Made by a program: the position numbers and the translations under genes. A DNA stretch of 64,000 nucleotides from assembly GCA_015832175.1 (NCBI GenBank), contig WJXW01000009.1:1798001-1862000 (forward strand), read 5' to 3'. Below, one piece after another: positions 12,813 to 23,810 of this stretch (positions within the stretch are counted from its first letter, which is position 1; each line of letters begins with the position of its first letter). A model generated the notes under the pieces. It had not been told where the DNA came from and ran no database searches. It worked only from the letters and a program-made list of their open reading frames with translations. The DNA comes from Paraphaeosphaeria minitans. Taxonomy: Eukaryota; Ascomycota; Dothideomycetes; Pleosporales; Didymosphaeriaceae.

Positions 12813-13050
12813 TGTCTATATAGTTTATTATATAAATAGCACTAAGTAAAATAGGGGCCTACCTACCTATAGGGACCCGCATAAGGACCCACCACTTAGG
12901 TTAGCGCTAAGAGGCGGAGACTTTATAAAGCCCTTAGTGCCCCTTTATACGATAGACTAAACGTAATTAATTAAACCTACTTCTTACCCTTTGCACAATA
13001 GTATACTATTAACACTTAAATGCTTAATTGCAGATTAAGCCAAACTAATA
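12813..13050 (+). repeat. Right LTR of the 2.97 kb element
   Basis: This 238-base LTR matches 10086-10397 apart from lacking one 74-base unit and carrying scattered transitions. It ends CTAATA where the left LTR ends CTAACA. Confidence 0.75.
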
Positions 13051-13055
13051 AGGGT

Positions 13056-15110
13056 ACTAATTATTATTTTTCTTATTATTAACAGTAACATTATCTCTAT
13101 AGTGGCGGCTGGACTAATAAGTATTTAGGGTTTAAGGCTCTATAGAGCTAGAGGCCCTAGTTACTTTAGACTAAAGAAGAGATCTAGTATAATTTTAGGT
13201 AGCCTAATTAACAGATCGCTAATAAGGTAAGAGAGAACTAGAATAAGAATACTAGAAATAAGTAAACTAAGAGGATAGCTAAGACTAAAAAGGAGCATTC
13301 TCCCTAGTAGGAGAATCTAGGCCTATAGGTAATCTAGAACTAGGTAATCTATAATTAGAGCTAGAATAAAAACCCCCTTAAGCTAGAGGACTAAAACTCT
13401 AAAATAATAAAGCACTACTAAAAGGAGACTAGAAAGAACCTCTAAAAGACTTTTAGAAATAATCTTAAAGGGCTGCTAAAGAAAGAAGACTATAGTTTAT
13501 AGTAATAGTGTATTAGGGTTCTATAGGCTCTTTAGGAATAAAAGTATTAAGGGTAGAAATAGCCCTAGAAGTGTAACTAGAAGAAGCCTAAAAGTAGGTT
13601 ATACTAATAGAAAGAATATTAGTAGCTAAAATAATATTATCTATAAAAGGACTAGTGCTAGGGTTAGCTAGCTTACTTAAAAGAAAAGAGATATTAGCTT
13701 AGGTAATAGAGAATTAGGACTAGAACTTATAATAAAAAAAGTAAAAGGTATAGTTACTATTTATTTAGCACTTATTACACCTTTTTTAGTTTAGTAGCTT
13801 ACCTTTTAGATAGGAAATGCTATATTTACTACTAAAATAGAGCTTACTCTTTCTACTTTTATTCTAGTAGTAGGTGTAGTAATAGTTAATTAGAAAAGAA
13901 AGAGAAAAATAAAAGGAGGTAGTAGTATACTAGATACCTATATTAATATTAGTATTATAGTATTTACGCTTTAATAGAGCCTCTTTAGTGCCTAAGCTAA
14001 AGAACTTAGTAATAGTCTCTACTTTAGTATTACTAATATTAAAGTGCTAAATAGTAAGGTCTAAATAGCTATTATTCTAATAGATACTAGTAGTGCGAAG
14101 AATAGGACCTAGGACAACACCCTATATACTTAGGCTATAGATAAAGTAAGCTAGTTTACGTAAAAGATTGCAGTTTATACGCTAATTAGCTCTTACCTTT
14201 ACTAAGAAGGTTAGTAATAGGATATAAAAGGCTTTTAGGATAATATACACTACTTAATAATATACTCCTTAGTAGACTTAAAAGGGTAGATAAAAAGGTC
14301 TACTTTTATATTACTAGTAGGGCTATACTTATTTAGGTTATTACTACCCTTTTTACTACTAGCACTAGAAGTAGCTATTCTACCTAGGGTATAGTTAACT
14401 ACAGCTATAACTACAGTAGAGTTGTTAAATAGGTATTAGAAGGACTAAAAGAGAGAAAGGAGAGTAAGAGTAAGAGTTAGGAGAAAAATAGAGTAAAAGA
14501 AATCTTAAAGTTATATACTCTAAAGATTAAGCGTAGGCTATCTAAGCGGCTTAGTAGAAGTGTTTATAAAAAGATATTACTATAATATTACTATCTAACA
14601 TACTAAAAGGTCTATAAATAACTTTAATTATAGGGACATAAGTAGCAGATAGGCGATAGGTTAGTAGTTAGAATAATTAGGTATAGTTAGTTAGCTAGAG
14701 GCTAAAGTGAAATTATAGGCCTAGAATTAGACTAACACTGCGTCGCTACCTAATATATAAAGAGGTTAATAAATAACTTTAGTTATAGGGATATAAGTAG
14801 TAAATAGGCGATAGGTTAGTAGGTAAGATAATTAGGTAAAAGTGGCTAGCTAAGGATTAAGGAAATTATAGGTTTAGGAGGTAACTACTAATAAGGTGTT
14901 AAAAAGGTAGTAAAGTAGTAGGCTTAAGGGACTAAGTCTAGAAGAGAGGGAGGAAAATATAGTGTAAAGGTTAGCCTATAATAGAGAATTAGAGAAACAT
15001 AGGGCTAATTAGCTATTATTTAAAATAGCTAATTAGAGAATAGACAAATGAGGAGAACGCTAACTAGAGAAGACACAAAGAGACCTAATAGATAATTAGA
15101 GTAGTTAGAT
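13056..15110 (+). mobile_element. Gag/protease remnant of an LTR retrotransposon
   Basis: This is RIP-degraded retroelement DNA. Around 14070-14102 the forward frame reads IILIDTSSAKN, matching the retropepsin active-site pattern (LIDTGSS) with the Gly codon altered. Upstream sequence is charged and repetitive like gag. An 85-base direct repeat with about 160-base spacing lies at 14600-14850. No open frame is left. It may be the right half of an element interrupted by the insertion at 10086-13050. Confidence 0.5.
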
Positions 15111-17200
15111 TTGTATAATAGATTTTAGATAGAATAACTTAACTTATTCTTTTATATTCCTTACTTAAGGTAAACGCACCTACAACACTATAGTACTAGA
15201 TAGTAATAGTTAAGCCTACTTATATATATAAAAGAAAGGGGGCTGCGTAGTAGTATAGTTAGGTATATCTACTTTAGAATTAGTAAAATATTATTACGTT
15301 AGGTTTTAGGAGCTAATTAGCGCTTATAAAAGTAGGCTTCTAGCCTAATTAAACACTATATTTCTATTCTAATTAAGCACTAAGTTTTCTCTAGCGTATA
15401 AAGTTCTACTATAAGAAGCTTATTCTTTTCCCCTTACTACGTTCGTCTTTTATTTTAAGTAATAAATAACTTATACTTATACTATAATTACTATACTGTA
15501 GGTGGGTAGGTAGGTAGGTAGGCATAAGGTTAGTTTTTACGTAACTAACGTTTAGATTAAATAATTTTCTAGCCCTACACAGCCCCGCTGTGTAACACCT
15601 AATTAGAGGACCAAACTGCCTATTTGAGCCTAGCATAGGGGTTTTATCTGAGATTTTGCGGTATTACTGTTTACTGCTCCAAGATGCGTGGGAAGGCGCG
15701 ACAGTAGTCACTTAGGCGGCCCTTTCGCCATTAGCTGCACAGGGTATGAAGTGCATCCTAAACACCCGCAGGACAGCACGTAATTTCAACAATGCCATCG
15801 CGCCTCTCCTGTGGTAAGCCTGCTAAGCCTCCAGGATCACGCTTGGTCCAAGGCTTTATCAGGTCGACACATTTTAGGGCCTGTTCGGTAGGGGGTTGTG
15901 ATCTGAACCTGTGATTTGATAGATTAGGCATAGCTTGCTGGTGGAGACTGCAGGAAGGCTAGACAGGAATAAAAAAGCGTCCTGACGTCCTTCAGATAGA
16001 GCCCTGCTCGGTACAGTGAAATATCTAGCCACAGTAGCCACAGTAGCCACAGTGGCAACGGTACCGGGTACAGTGAGTAGGATAAAAGCGGAGCTTTAGA
16101 TGAGAAAAACAGGTCCTGACCTGTTTTAAGCACTGGCCAACGTGATCAGGGCTTAAAGGGGTAAAGAGATAGTATATATAGGTTAAAGTAAGCACTAGTA
16201 GGGTTTATCTTTACTAGCAAAGCTATATAAATTAGAGCTTAATTGGTAACGTTAAAATTACAACTGTACTAAACAAGCCCTTAATTAAATCTGCGGTACT
16301 ACCTAATATGGCAAGGTTTAGATGAGATATCACCGATCATGCTCGAACCGAACTGTGAACTGGCGTTGTGCTGCGCGAGGCCAACCCAGGTGGGTTGACC
16401 TGTCAGGCTAGTAAGCCATGCATGCGTTAATAGGCACAAGTAAGAAGTTAACATTGTCTCTTTCGGCCATCTTCTGTGCTCCCTCCTGTTGACCGCCTTG
16501 ATAGCTTAGTAGACAATGCGATGGCTTTCTCGGCAGCACTCCCAACTACGCTCCTGTTCCTATTTCTATTTCTGCTTTCGCGACACCTGCTATCGTTTGA
16601 GGACAACGCCTCTGATGACCCACGTAGCCCATCAGCTTTCAGGTTCTCGTCTTGAGTTGTCGGCAGTGGAGTAATAAAGTAACTGCTTCACCTCATATCC
16701 GTGCGGGTAGGGTTAGAAGTACCGGACGGTGACAAGCCATCGGTAGCAGGCCATGATTTCGTGTCCAACGGACTTCTTTCCATCGCATTGAATGTCATCG
16801 GCCATTCCACCGAAAGCTCGCTATTTGACCCCGGCTGTGCTCGTATTGCCGTTCCATCTGATGCTTGACTAGTAGTCGAAGCAGAGATTCGCCGTTTCTC
16901 GACAATCTGGAAAGGAAAAGCTCCACATGTATTGGTCGTGGAGTCACAACTGTTCCCATTAGAAGCAGTTGTCTTCGCTTCTTCACTCCAAGCTTCGGGT
17001 GGTCCGTCGTTGTCGGAGTGTGCTTGACGAGAGCGTAGGGTTGTAGGTACCTTGAATTTGCTACGTGGGCTTGATGTCCTGGGAAGACTGAGTTCGAGGC
17101 GTGAGCTGAGTGGCTGGCTGAAAGGGTCCTTCTGATGCTCTTGAGTCTGATTTCATCATCTCAAAAGCATCGTAAGCAGATAGGTGGGGGTCTTTGCGTT
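15111..17200. other. Transition from RIP-mutated to normal DNA, no gene recognised
   Basis: Composition changes sharply near 15.6 kb. To the left, TAG-rich decay continues and a GTAG microsatellite lies at about 15500-15530. To the right, base use is balanced, with a small RIP-like patch at about 16140-16320. A short imperfect repeat of the CAGTAGCCA type lies at 16025-16055. Several open frames of 60-100 codons exist on both strands, but none shows a domain or a convincing start. Confidence 0.5.
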
Positions 17201-17654
17201 CTGTAGAAAGTAACGATGATTAGCTGGTGTCAAACCGGTGCTTGGTGCACCCACTATGAGATGATATTGGGTTGCATTTGGTCGTCAGCCTCGTCCATGG
17301 TGGTAGGTTCGATGGGAAAGTGCCTGTGGGTGATGTATGGCTGTCTTCTGTGCCATCATGCTATTGACTGGCTCTATCCGCTTCTTCATTGGCAATCGAG
17401 TCTTGCATGGAACGAGCACACTCATCGCTGGATACATCTACGGCACGTTGACGCCGCCGTGACACAGACTCCGCAAGCTCGTCTTCCTTCGACATCCCGG
17501 TGTATAGGCCTGGCCAGGAAGAGGTTTCCGTGTTGATCCTGGCATGATGGCCAGCGGCAGGGGAAAGACGATGCAAGGTATGTAGACGTAGCCTAGACGA
17601 GAGCGTATCGTAAGTACACATGCTGACGCACATCGGAAGACATGGTGCCACCAC

Positions 17655-18065
17655 TCACGCAGTGATTACCATGCTCCCTGCCCAAACGTTAGCATGGGTG
17701 TTTCGTAGCATTAAGAGCTCTGTCAATTACCCATCCTCTGCTGGCCCAGAGGGAGATTATCAGCGCTTGACGCTGGCAGTAAGGTATAACAAGAAGCGAG
17801 TAGTTGCATGGCGATGAATTCCACGACAGTGGCAAATGCTTCAGACTCGGGCAGGTCTTTGATCGCGTAGATGAGTGAAGGATCCAGGGGTGCAACAACA
17901 CGCTTGTGGAATGGCGGGTTCTGCAATCGGGTCAGACCACCCATCGGCATATGGAGCCTGGAAACACCCCACGGTGCCATGAGCACTGACCTCATACGTT
18001 GTTCGTGGAGGAAGCCAAAATTTATCACGGCCCGCGTGTTCCAAGAAGTCCGTCACCTCAGCCAT
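17655..18065 (-). CDS. Tentative small uncharacterised protein (three-exon model)
   Basis: I do not recognise this gene. A possible model joins ATG at 18065 to 17991, then 17920-17731, then 17677-17655. It uses introns 17921-17990 and 17678-17730; the second carries a GCTAAC branch-like site before its CAG. The result is about 95 residues, beginning MAEVTDFLEHAGRDKFW and continuing with the Pro- and acidic-rich stretch APLDPSLIYAIKDLPESEAF. Coding-like sequence also exists on the same strand upstream (to about 18160) and downstream (about 17400-17530, beginning MSKEDELAESV). The real gene may therefore be longer and spliced differently, or it may be a decayed gene at the edge of the transposon block. 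The call rests only on amino-acid texture and splice-like sites. Confidence 0.28.
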
Positions 18066-18394
18066 TGTCGTGTTTTGGACCTGTGTGTTGTCTCTGGCAG
18101 CGTCGCCAGGATAGTCTTCGTGTATCCGCCAAAAATGGTCGGACTCTTGGAAGAGGACGTGGAGACAGGGAGACGGTATGTCTGAGCTTCGGTTTTGCGT
18201 AGGGATTATGCTGACACTGAGACGATCTTTCCGACGCCGTCCCCAAGGAGGTGATAGCATCAGCAAGACGGGAGGTTTCGCAGCAAAACGATATGTTGCC
18301 TATGGATAGCGAGTCTTCTAGGGGATGTAGTGACGAGAGGTGTTCTGGGTGGTCCGGAGATGGCTGGAGTGCTGTCCCGCAGGGAACGCAAAGC

Positions 18395-19213
18395 TCAGAT
18401 TCCGCCCATGGCAGTGTCCTCGTTTGACGTATCTGCAGTAGTCGCACCTTCCTCTGCAGCGACAAGTCGCGATCCGCCAGGTGCGTTGGACAAGACCAAT
18501 CGGGATGTCTCTCCGCGTCTAGCCTTCAAGGCGTTGAGTTGTCCTAGGAAGCTCGAAGGCGCTGGCTTAGTTGTTAGCACCTCCGGTTCAGCCGTCGAAT
18601 GGGCTTCTGTAGCAGTTGCTAGTGCCGGCACAACCTCGTCGGCTGTGCCTGACGCAGCCACCAGTTCACCGGCCCCAGCAGTTTCCATAGCTTCCGCTGA
18701 GCTCTGATCACCAAGCTTCGGATCCTCATCAAGCAGGTCATCTCTTGGCCGCATTCGCGCAACTCTGGCAACCAGCTTTGCAGAACCCATCGCGACAAGA
18801 TCCACGGACGGCAAAGAGCGCAACGCTTCACCCTCCTCTTCCACAACAGTCCCAGGCTTAGCAAAGATAAGGTCCGTGCCAATGGTCTTATTCCACTCGC
18901 AGCTAAGTAGCTGGTCGTTGTACATTATGAGAGGGTTCTCCGTGTGAAGGCCTATAATCTGGATCTTGCCGAATGATTCACCTACGTCTTCAGCATTCTG
19001 CACAACCAGATTGCTTTCTGCCTCCCGCCGTTCGGAAGTAATTGCCCTCAGTTTGGTCGCCAAGAGCGTCGGATGACCTCTTTGAGTTGAGCCACCGAGA
19101 CCAAGCGCGCCTTGGACTGAAGGCACATTGGCCAGGTCAATTGGGATGTACACGTCTTCGGTCTCATTATCGTCGTATTCGTACTCCCATTCATCATCTT
19201 CCGCTTGAGCCAT
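18395..19213 (-). CDS. TFIIIC triple-barrel subunit (tau55/Sfc7-like)
   Basis: This encodes a 272-residue subunit of transcription factor IIIC, which recruits RNA polymerase III to tRNA and 5S genes in the nucleus. The start is the ATG at 19213, because the open frame only extends further upstream through a TTG. Residues 1-20 are an acidic leader (EDDEWEYEYDDNETEDVY). The triple-barrel domain follows, with the family signatures VYIPIDL near residue 24 and IQIIGLHTENPLIMYNDQLL at about 85-105, then EWNKTIGTDLIFAK. The C-terminal 120 residues are low-complexity and Ala/Glu/Thr-rich. No intron is needed. It lies 329 bases downstream of RPA135 on the same strand. Family identity is fairly secure; which yeast subunit it equals is inferred from the triple-barrel domain alone. 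Confidence 0.82.
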   Translation of the reverse strand: MAQAEDDEWEYEYDDNETEDVYIPIDLANVPSVQGALGLGGSTQRGHPTLLATKLRAITSERREAESNLVVQNAEDVGESFGKIQIIGLHTENPLIMYNDQLLSCEWNKTIGTDLIFAKPGTVVEEEGEALRSLPSVDLVAMGSAKLVARVARMRPRDDLLDEDPKLGDQSSAEAMETAGAGELVAASGTADEVVPALATATEAHSTAEPEVLTTKPAPSSFLGQLNALKARRGETSRLVLSNAPGGSRLVAAEEGATTADTSNEDTAMGGI

Positions 19214-19542
19214 TTGACGTGGGGTGAGTTGAGTAGTTCGGTCGTGTAGGTGAAAGAGGCAGTCGCGTGCTCTTTTCAAGCTTTAAACTTATCAATTGCG
19301 CTAGTCGTTTTGGTATTAGCTCACAATGCTCGATGCAATACCTGAGCGAGCAGGTGGAAATGTACGTAACTCTGTTTGGAAGAGAGATCAGACAACAACA
19401 AAAAAAACTCTCTTATTCAAGCATAGCATACGTCACATCTAACGCCGCGATGCCGCTAAATGACGCATTTTTATATTGCCGTTCAAGAAGAAAACGCCAT
19501 TCCATGCAATGCCACAGCCATCTTCTACACCAGTATCTAAGC
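19214..19542. other. Intergenic, RPA135 3' end / TFIIIC-subunit promoter
   Basis: This 329-base gap lies between two minus-strand genes. It has an A-rich run at about 19398-19410. No gene is seen. Confidence 0.6.
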
Positions 19543-22500
19543 TCAAGGGTTGACCTCGAACTTGAGCCTGATGCCCATACTGGCCAGCTCCACATCAAGA
19601 TACTTCAGCACACCCGGCACTGCCACGGTTGTGACGTCGTCACCACCCTGGTATCTGAGACCCTGACCATCAGACCACACCTCGGTTTTGGGTGCAGCGC
19701 TGTCAGCCAGCTTAGCGCAACGCCTACACCGGACCTGGAATACTTTGCTGTTCTTCCTCTGGTACTCGTTGACCGTTGGCGTTGTGGAGAGGAAAGAGCC
19801 GCAGCTGCGGCAGAGGGTAGCTTTGGTATAGTCGGAGCAGTTCATCAGGCGGTCTTGCAGCAGGAACGCCGTTCCATGGGCGAGCAACGAATCACGCTCC
19901 ATCTCTCCAACACGGATACCACCACCCTTCTTACGACCCTTGATGGGCTGCCCGGTGTACGAATTGACAGGACCTGTAGTTCGAACCTGGTACTTGTCGT
20001 TGACCATGTGTCTGAGACGCTGGTAGTATACAACACCAATGTAGATATCGGCAGCAAGCTCTTCACCCGTAATGCCACTGTACATAGGCTCGTTGCCATA
20101 ATAGTTGTAACCGGCCTTCATGAGCTGATGACCAAAATGATCAACCGCCGTGTTCTGCTCATCAAAGCGGAAAGGTGTTGAATCCTGCGCTATGCCGTGC
20201 AACGCACCGGCTTTACCGGCAAGCGACTCAACAAACATACCGATCGTCATTCGTGACGGGAAAGCGTGAGGGTTGATGATGATATCGGGTTGGATACCAG
20301 ATTCGGAGAAAGGCATGTCGATGGCGGGCCATTTCTGCGAGCAGACACCCTTTTGGCCGTGGCGAGAGGAGAACTTGTCTCCGATGACGGGAGAACGGGG
20401 AACACGTAGCTTGATGCTGAGCTTCTGGCACGGATCCGCAGCCGTTTCTGATCCAATGACACGAACTTCCTCGACGAAGGCGAGCTCATCCTCCTTGTAC
20501 TTGAAAAACTGTGTCTGGCCATCGAGGTTGATGTAGTCGTCTTGAGTCTGATCGTACGAAACGTTGTGCCACGCAGCAAGATAGTCACCCGACCGCAACA
20601 TGGTGCCAACTCTAGGCAAGCCGTCATCATCAAGCGTTTCCCGCCAGCTTGCCTTCACGACACCCTCAGGCGCGAATCCAAAAAGCCTGTTCATCGTCTT
20701 GGCAGATCTCGACTTGCGCTGTCCCTCCGCAAGGTCGCAGATTTTAGTCTTGTAGATGCTGCCATGACCAAAACCACGCTCATGTGCAGATTTATTAATA
20801 ATCATAGCGTCGTCCATGTCGTACCCCGTGTATGAGATAACAGCCACAACAGCATTCGTCCCGTTGGGGAAGTTGTCGAATCCATACTCGTTGTGGAGGG
20901 GTGGTCGTACGATCGGTGTTTGGCCAGTCTGTAAGCGGTAGGTCTTGTTGTCTGTTCGGTATCGCATGGCGGTCGCAGGTGTTCCCATGGTTTGTTTTCC
21001 CATCTGGCATTGGTACCTGCTTTGTTAGCATTGCATATGATGGACAGAGGAAAGGACTTCGTACATGTTTCTCGGCGATTGGTTGAAGTCAGAGAAGGGA
21101 GTCATGTTCGCGACAATGGAAAATATGTTAGTGGGGTCGAATTCGACGTGCGTGGAGTCACCGGACACGACCTCGGGATCTGTGCACGCTATTGACATGT
21201 AGGGTTGCTCAAACGGTCCCACGTAGTCCAGCTTGTCGAGTGGTAGGTATTTGACCTCTCTGTACATTCTTGCCGACTGCGATGACATGAATATTCCTGG
21301 ATATTGTCCGCCGTTAGAGTTGGGAATGTAGCCAATCTCGAGCTCAAGCGGTATGTTGTGTGTCCCTTCGACCTTGTAGTAGCGAAGAGTATCCGCAACA
21401 ACCTTGGCTTGCTTGGGTGAGCAGAAACCGAGAATGCGGCCATCAAGCTGTACCACCACACTTGCATCCAAGGACGCGGATGCTTTACTCGATACGCCCA
21501 TCTGAGCAACAACCTGCGGAATCGCTGACACATCTAGATCTTTCGTCGCTATCTTGCACTTGTGCGCAAAGTGGTTGAGCAACCCACATGGCGCACCATC
21601 AGGGGTGTGCACCGGACAAAGGAAGCCCCAGCTTTCCGGGAGCAGCTTGCGTACCGTGGTCGTCTTCATTTGCGCGAAATAGGCGCCACGATGCACCATG
21701 CGGAAGTGGCTGATGAAACGATAGAAGTTGAGCTTTTCTGCAACGACACAGAAGCCCGCCGTCTGTTGCAGATCGAGACCCGTAGGACTGACGAGATTCC
21801 CGGTCGAGAGGAAGTATTCCATTGCGCGGCCGACATCTTCTCCCTGCGCCCTCTTCAATATCTTGCCCAAAAAGTCTTTCTGGAAGTCGTTTGAGGTGAA
21901 TGGCTTGAATTCGTTTTTGCGTCCCCATTCCTGCAACGGAAATCGTATCGAGTTCAGCCACTCGTCCATTTTTTCCTTGATGATCATTCCATACAGCTGC
22001 CCACCTAGGAGCACTTCCTGGTTCTGAACAGCGTCAGGATTTTCCACCGCACATTCACCCTCGGCAAGCGAGTATAGCTTGCGAACCATGAACAACAGCA
22101 TTCGGAACTTGTCGGCGTCGTTTTGTTCTTTGACATTGTAAGCGCCTAGATGTGGCAAGATGATCTTCCTCAAAAACTCGGTACCCGCGTCTTCATCGCT
22201 GAGGTCCTCCGGAATCTGCAAAACCACCCTAAACTTCTCACCAAGGTAAGCCCTAGTCATGGCTCGGGAGTGTAACCCATAAACCTTGTAAGTGCGCAAA
22301 AGCAATTCCACGCGATCGGTCACGAACTGCTTCTCGGCCAGACCCTCGGAGTCTGCGGTGCCAACAATGCCTTCGAAAATCTCGCGGTCGTTCGTCTCGG
22401 CTAGTGCCTTGAGAACCATGACGACCGGGATGAGGTATTCGGCCTTTCTCCATGAGAATCGCAGGTTGACGTTGCCATCGTTCAGGTAGTGAAGTGCGTT

Positions 22501-23272
22501 GGTCTGTGACGTCTGGTCGGGGCGGACGCTGCGAATCTCCACGCCCAGAGTGGTGTAGCCAGGTCCACGGTTCGTGTACGAGGGCCGCTGAATGGCCATG
22601 GGGTAGTTGCGGCGGGGAACGATTAGCATACGGATGATCTTCTCGATGCCGTTCACGATGAAGTATCCACCAAATTCCTCCGTTTCTTCCTTGGCTTTGA
22701 ATAGCTGAGCGGGGGTCATGTTCTCCAGGTGGCACCGGTTGGACTGTCAAGTGAGCAATTAGCATGGCGCGGGTCCCGGGAGCGTGGGTAGATCTCACCT
22801 TGAGCATTATGGGCACCTGTCCGAGTTCGCGCACAGTCTCCAACCAGTCTCCGTTGTTGATCCGATAGTGCACACGCGCGCGCAGCTTTCCCCGGTAGCT
22901 GACATGTCGCTCCCTGCACTCGGCGGGGAAGACGTTGCGATTGCTGATCGAAACCTTGTTGGTCGGGGGCAGCACCGACTTGTCCAGGAACACGTCCATG
23001 ATCTTTACGCTCAGTCTGTTGCGGCGGCCCACGTCCTCGGGCTGCGCATATGGGTCGCCGTCGAGGAAGACCTTGGTGCCAATCTCCTTGATGGCTTCAT
23101 CGATATGGCCGCCCTTTGCAAAGATCTGGTTGAACGAGTGGATGTGAGGGTCGATAGCGGCCGCGAGGGTCGGGTAGGCGGTGCGGTCCTGCGGCGGGTT
23201 CTGGAAGAGCTTCTGGCGGCGCGCCGTGTCGAACTCGGTTGACCACTTGGTGCTGGTCGGCGCAGGCGCCAT
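19543..23272 (-). CDS. RPA135: RNA polymerase I second-largest subunit (RPA135)
   Basis: This encodes the beta-like subunit of RNA polymerase I, which transcribes 35S rRNA in the nucleolus. The model is 23272-22799, 22743-21065 and 21016-19543, giving 1208 residues against about 1200 for the yeast protein. Intron 22744-22798 joins PIML-K to SNRCHLENM, and intron 21017-21064 splits the Met codon of NMYQCQMGKQ. The start is the ATG giving MAPAPTSTKW; the frame extends upstream only through a TTG. The motifs GGYFIVNGIEKIIRML, GYDMDDAMIINKSA, GDKFSSRHGQKG and NYYGNEPMYSG mark the hybrid-binding, catalytic and Pol I-specific parts. Near the C-terminus a zinc site is formed by CRSC and CRRC. The Pol I assignment rests on the NEPMYSG region and the C-terminal zinc domain, which differ from RPB2 and RPC2. 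Confidence 0.95.
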
Positions 23273-23810
23273 GATGGGGAGTGCGCGCGACGCGGGCGCG
23301 GGTGCAAAAGAGGGCTTGGTGTTCAATGGCAGGCACGCTGCGGTATCATGGCCCCCGAGACGGTAAGGCAGGTGCTATGCGGTGGACGTTCAGACGCACC
23401 TTCCTCTAGAAACTTTTTCAGAAGTTGCTATCGATAGCGCCCTAGCGAACGGACCTGTGGGCCCGTGCTCGCTGAGAGCTCTCCATCTCGCCGTCACACG
23501 CCGCTTGGCAGCGGCTCGCCTTGGGGACGCACAAGTGCTTCTTTCTTGCTTCTTGGGGGCGACACGGCCTCGTCTCTACTTCCTCGCTGTGCGGATGATT
23601 TGTTAAGACGCGTGCTGCGAACTCGTGCATTGTCATTCTATCTTGCCGCCGCGCTGGTCACGTTGTGATCGCCAGACGACTGCCCCGCAAGGATTCCTAG
23701 TCCTGCTGTAGGTTTCCCACCCAGCGCCCATCATCCGTCCTGCACCTACGCCAGTCCGCAGCCAGACAACAGCACCTCGCAGCCAAACCTCCCCGAGGAC
23801 AACCGCGGAC
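23273..23810. promoter_or_regulatory. Divergent promoter region of RPA135 and ARL8
   Basis: A 538-base gap separates two divergent starts. One ACGCGT box lies at 23608-23613. No other element is recognised. Confidence 0.45.

Larger units (their letters stand above)
10086..13050 (+). mobile_element. Small LTR retrotransposon (2.97 kb) with 5-base target duplication
   Basis: Two LTRs bound this element: 10086-10397 (312 bases, TGTCTGTACAG...CTAACA) and 12813-13050 (238 bases, TGTCTATATAG...CTAATA). The flanking pentamers AGGGC (10081-10085) and AGGGT (13051-13055) look like a target-site duplication with one C-to-T change. The length difference of 74 bases equals one copy of a tandem duplication inside the left LTR. 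The 2.4 kb interior is RIP-mutated. It contains a copia-type gag zinc knuckle near 12180-12260 (K-YF-YYKKGY-STNYLLRD, with the Cys codons mutated to Tyr). I see no reverse transcriptase or integrase, so the element is short, possibly non-autonomous. Confidence 0.75.

Noticed and set aside
19543..23272. RPB2 or RPC2 (Pol II or Pol III second subunit)
   Set aside because: The NYYGNEPMYSG segment and the C-terminal zinc region fit the Pol I subunit, and the length (1208 residues) agrees.
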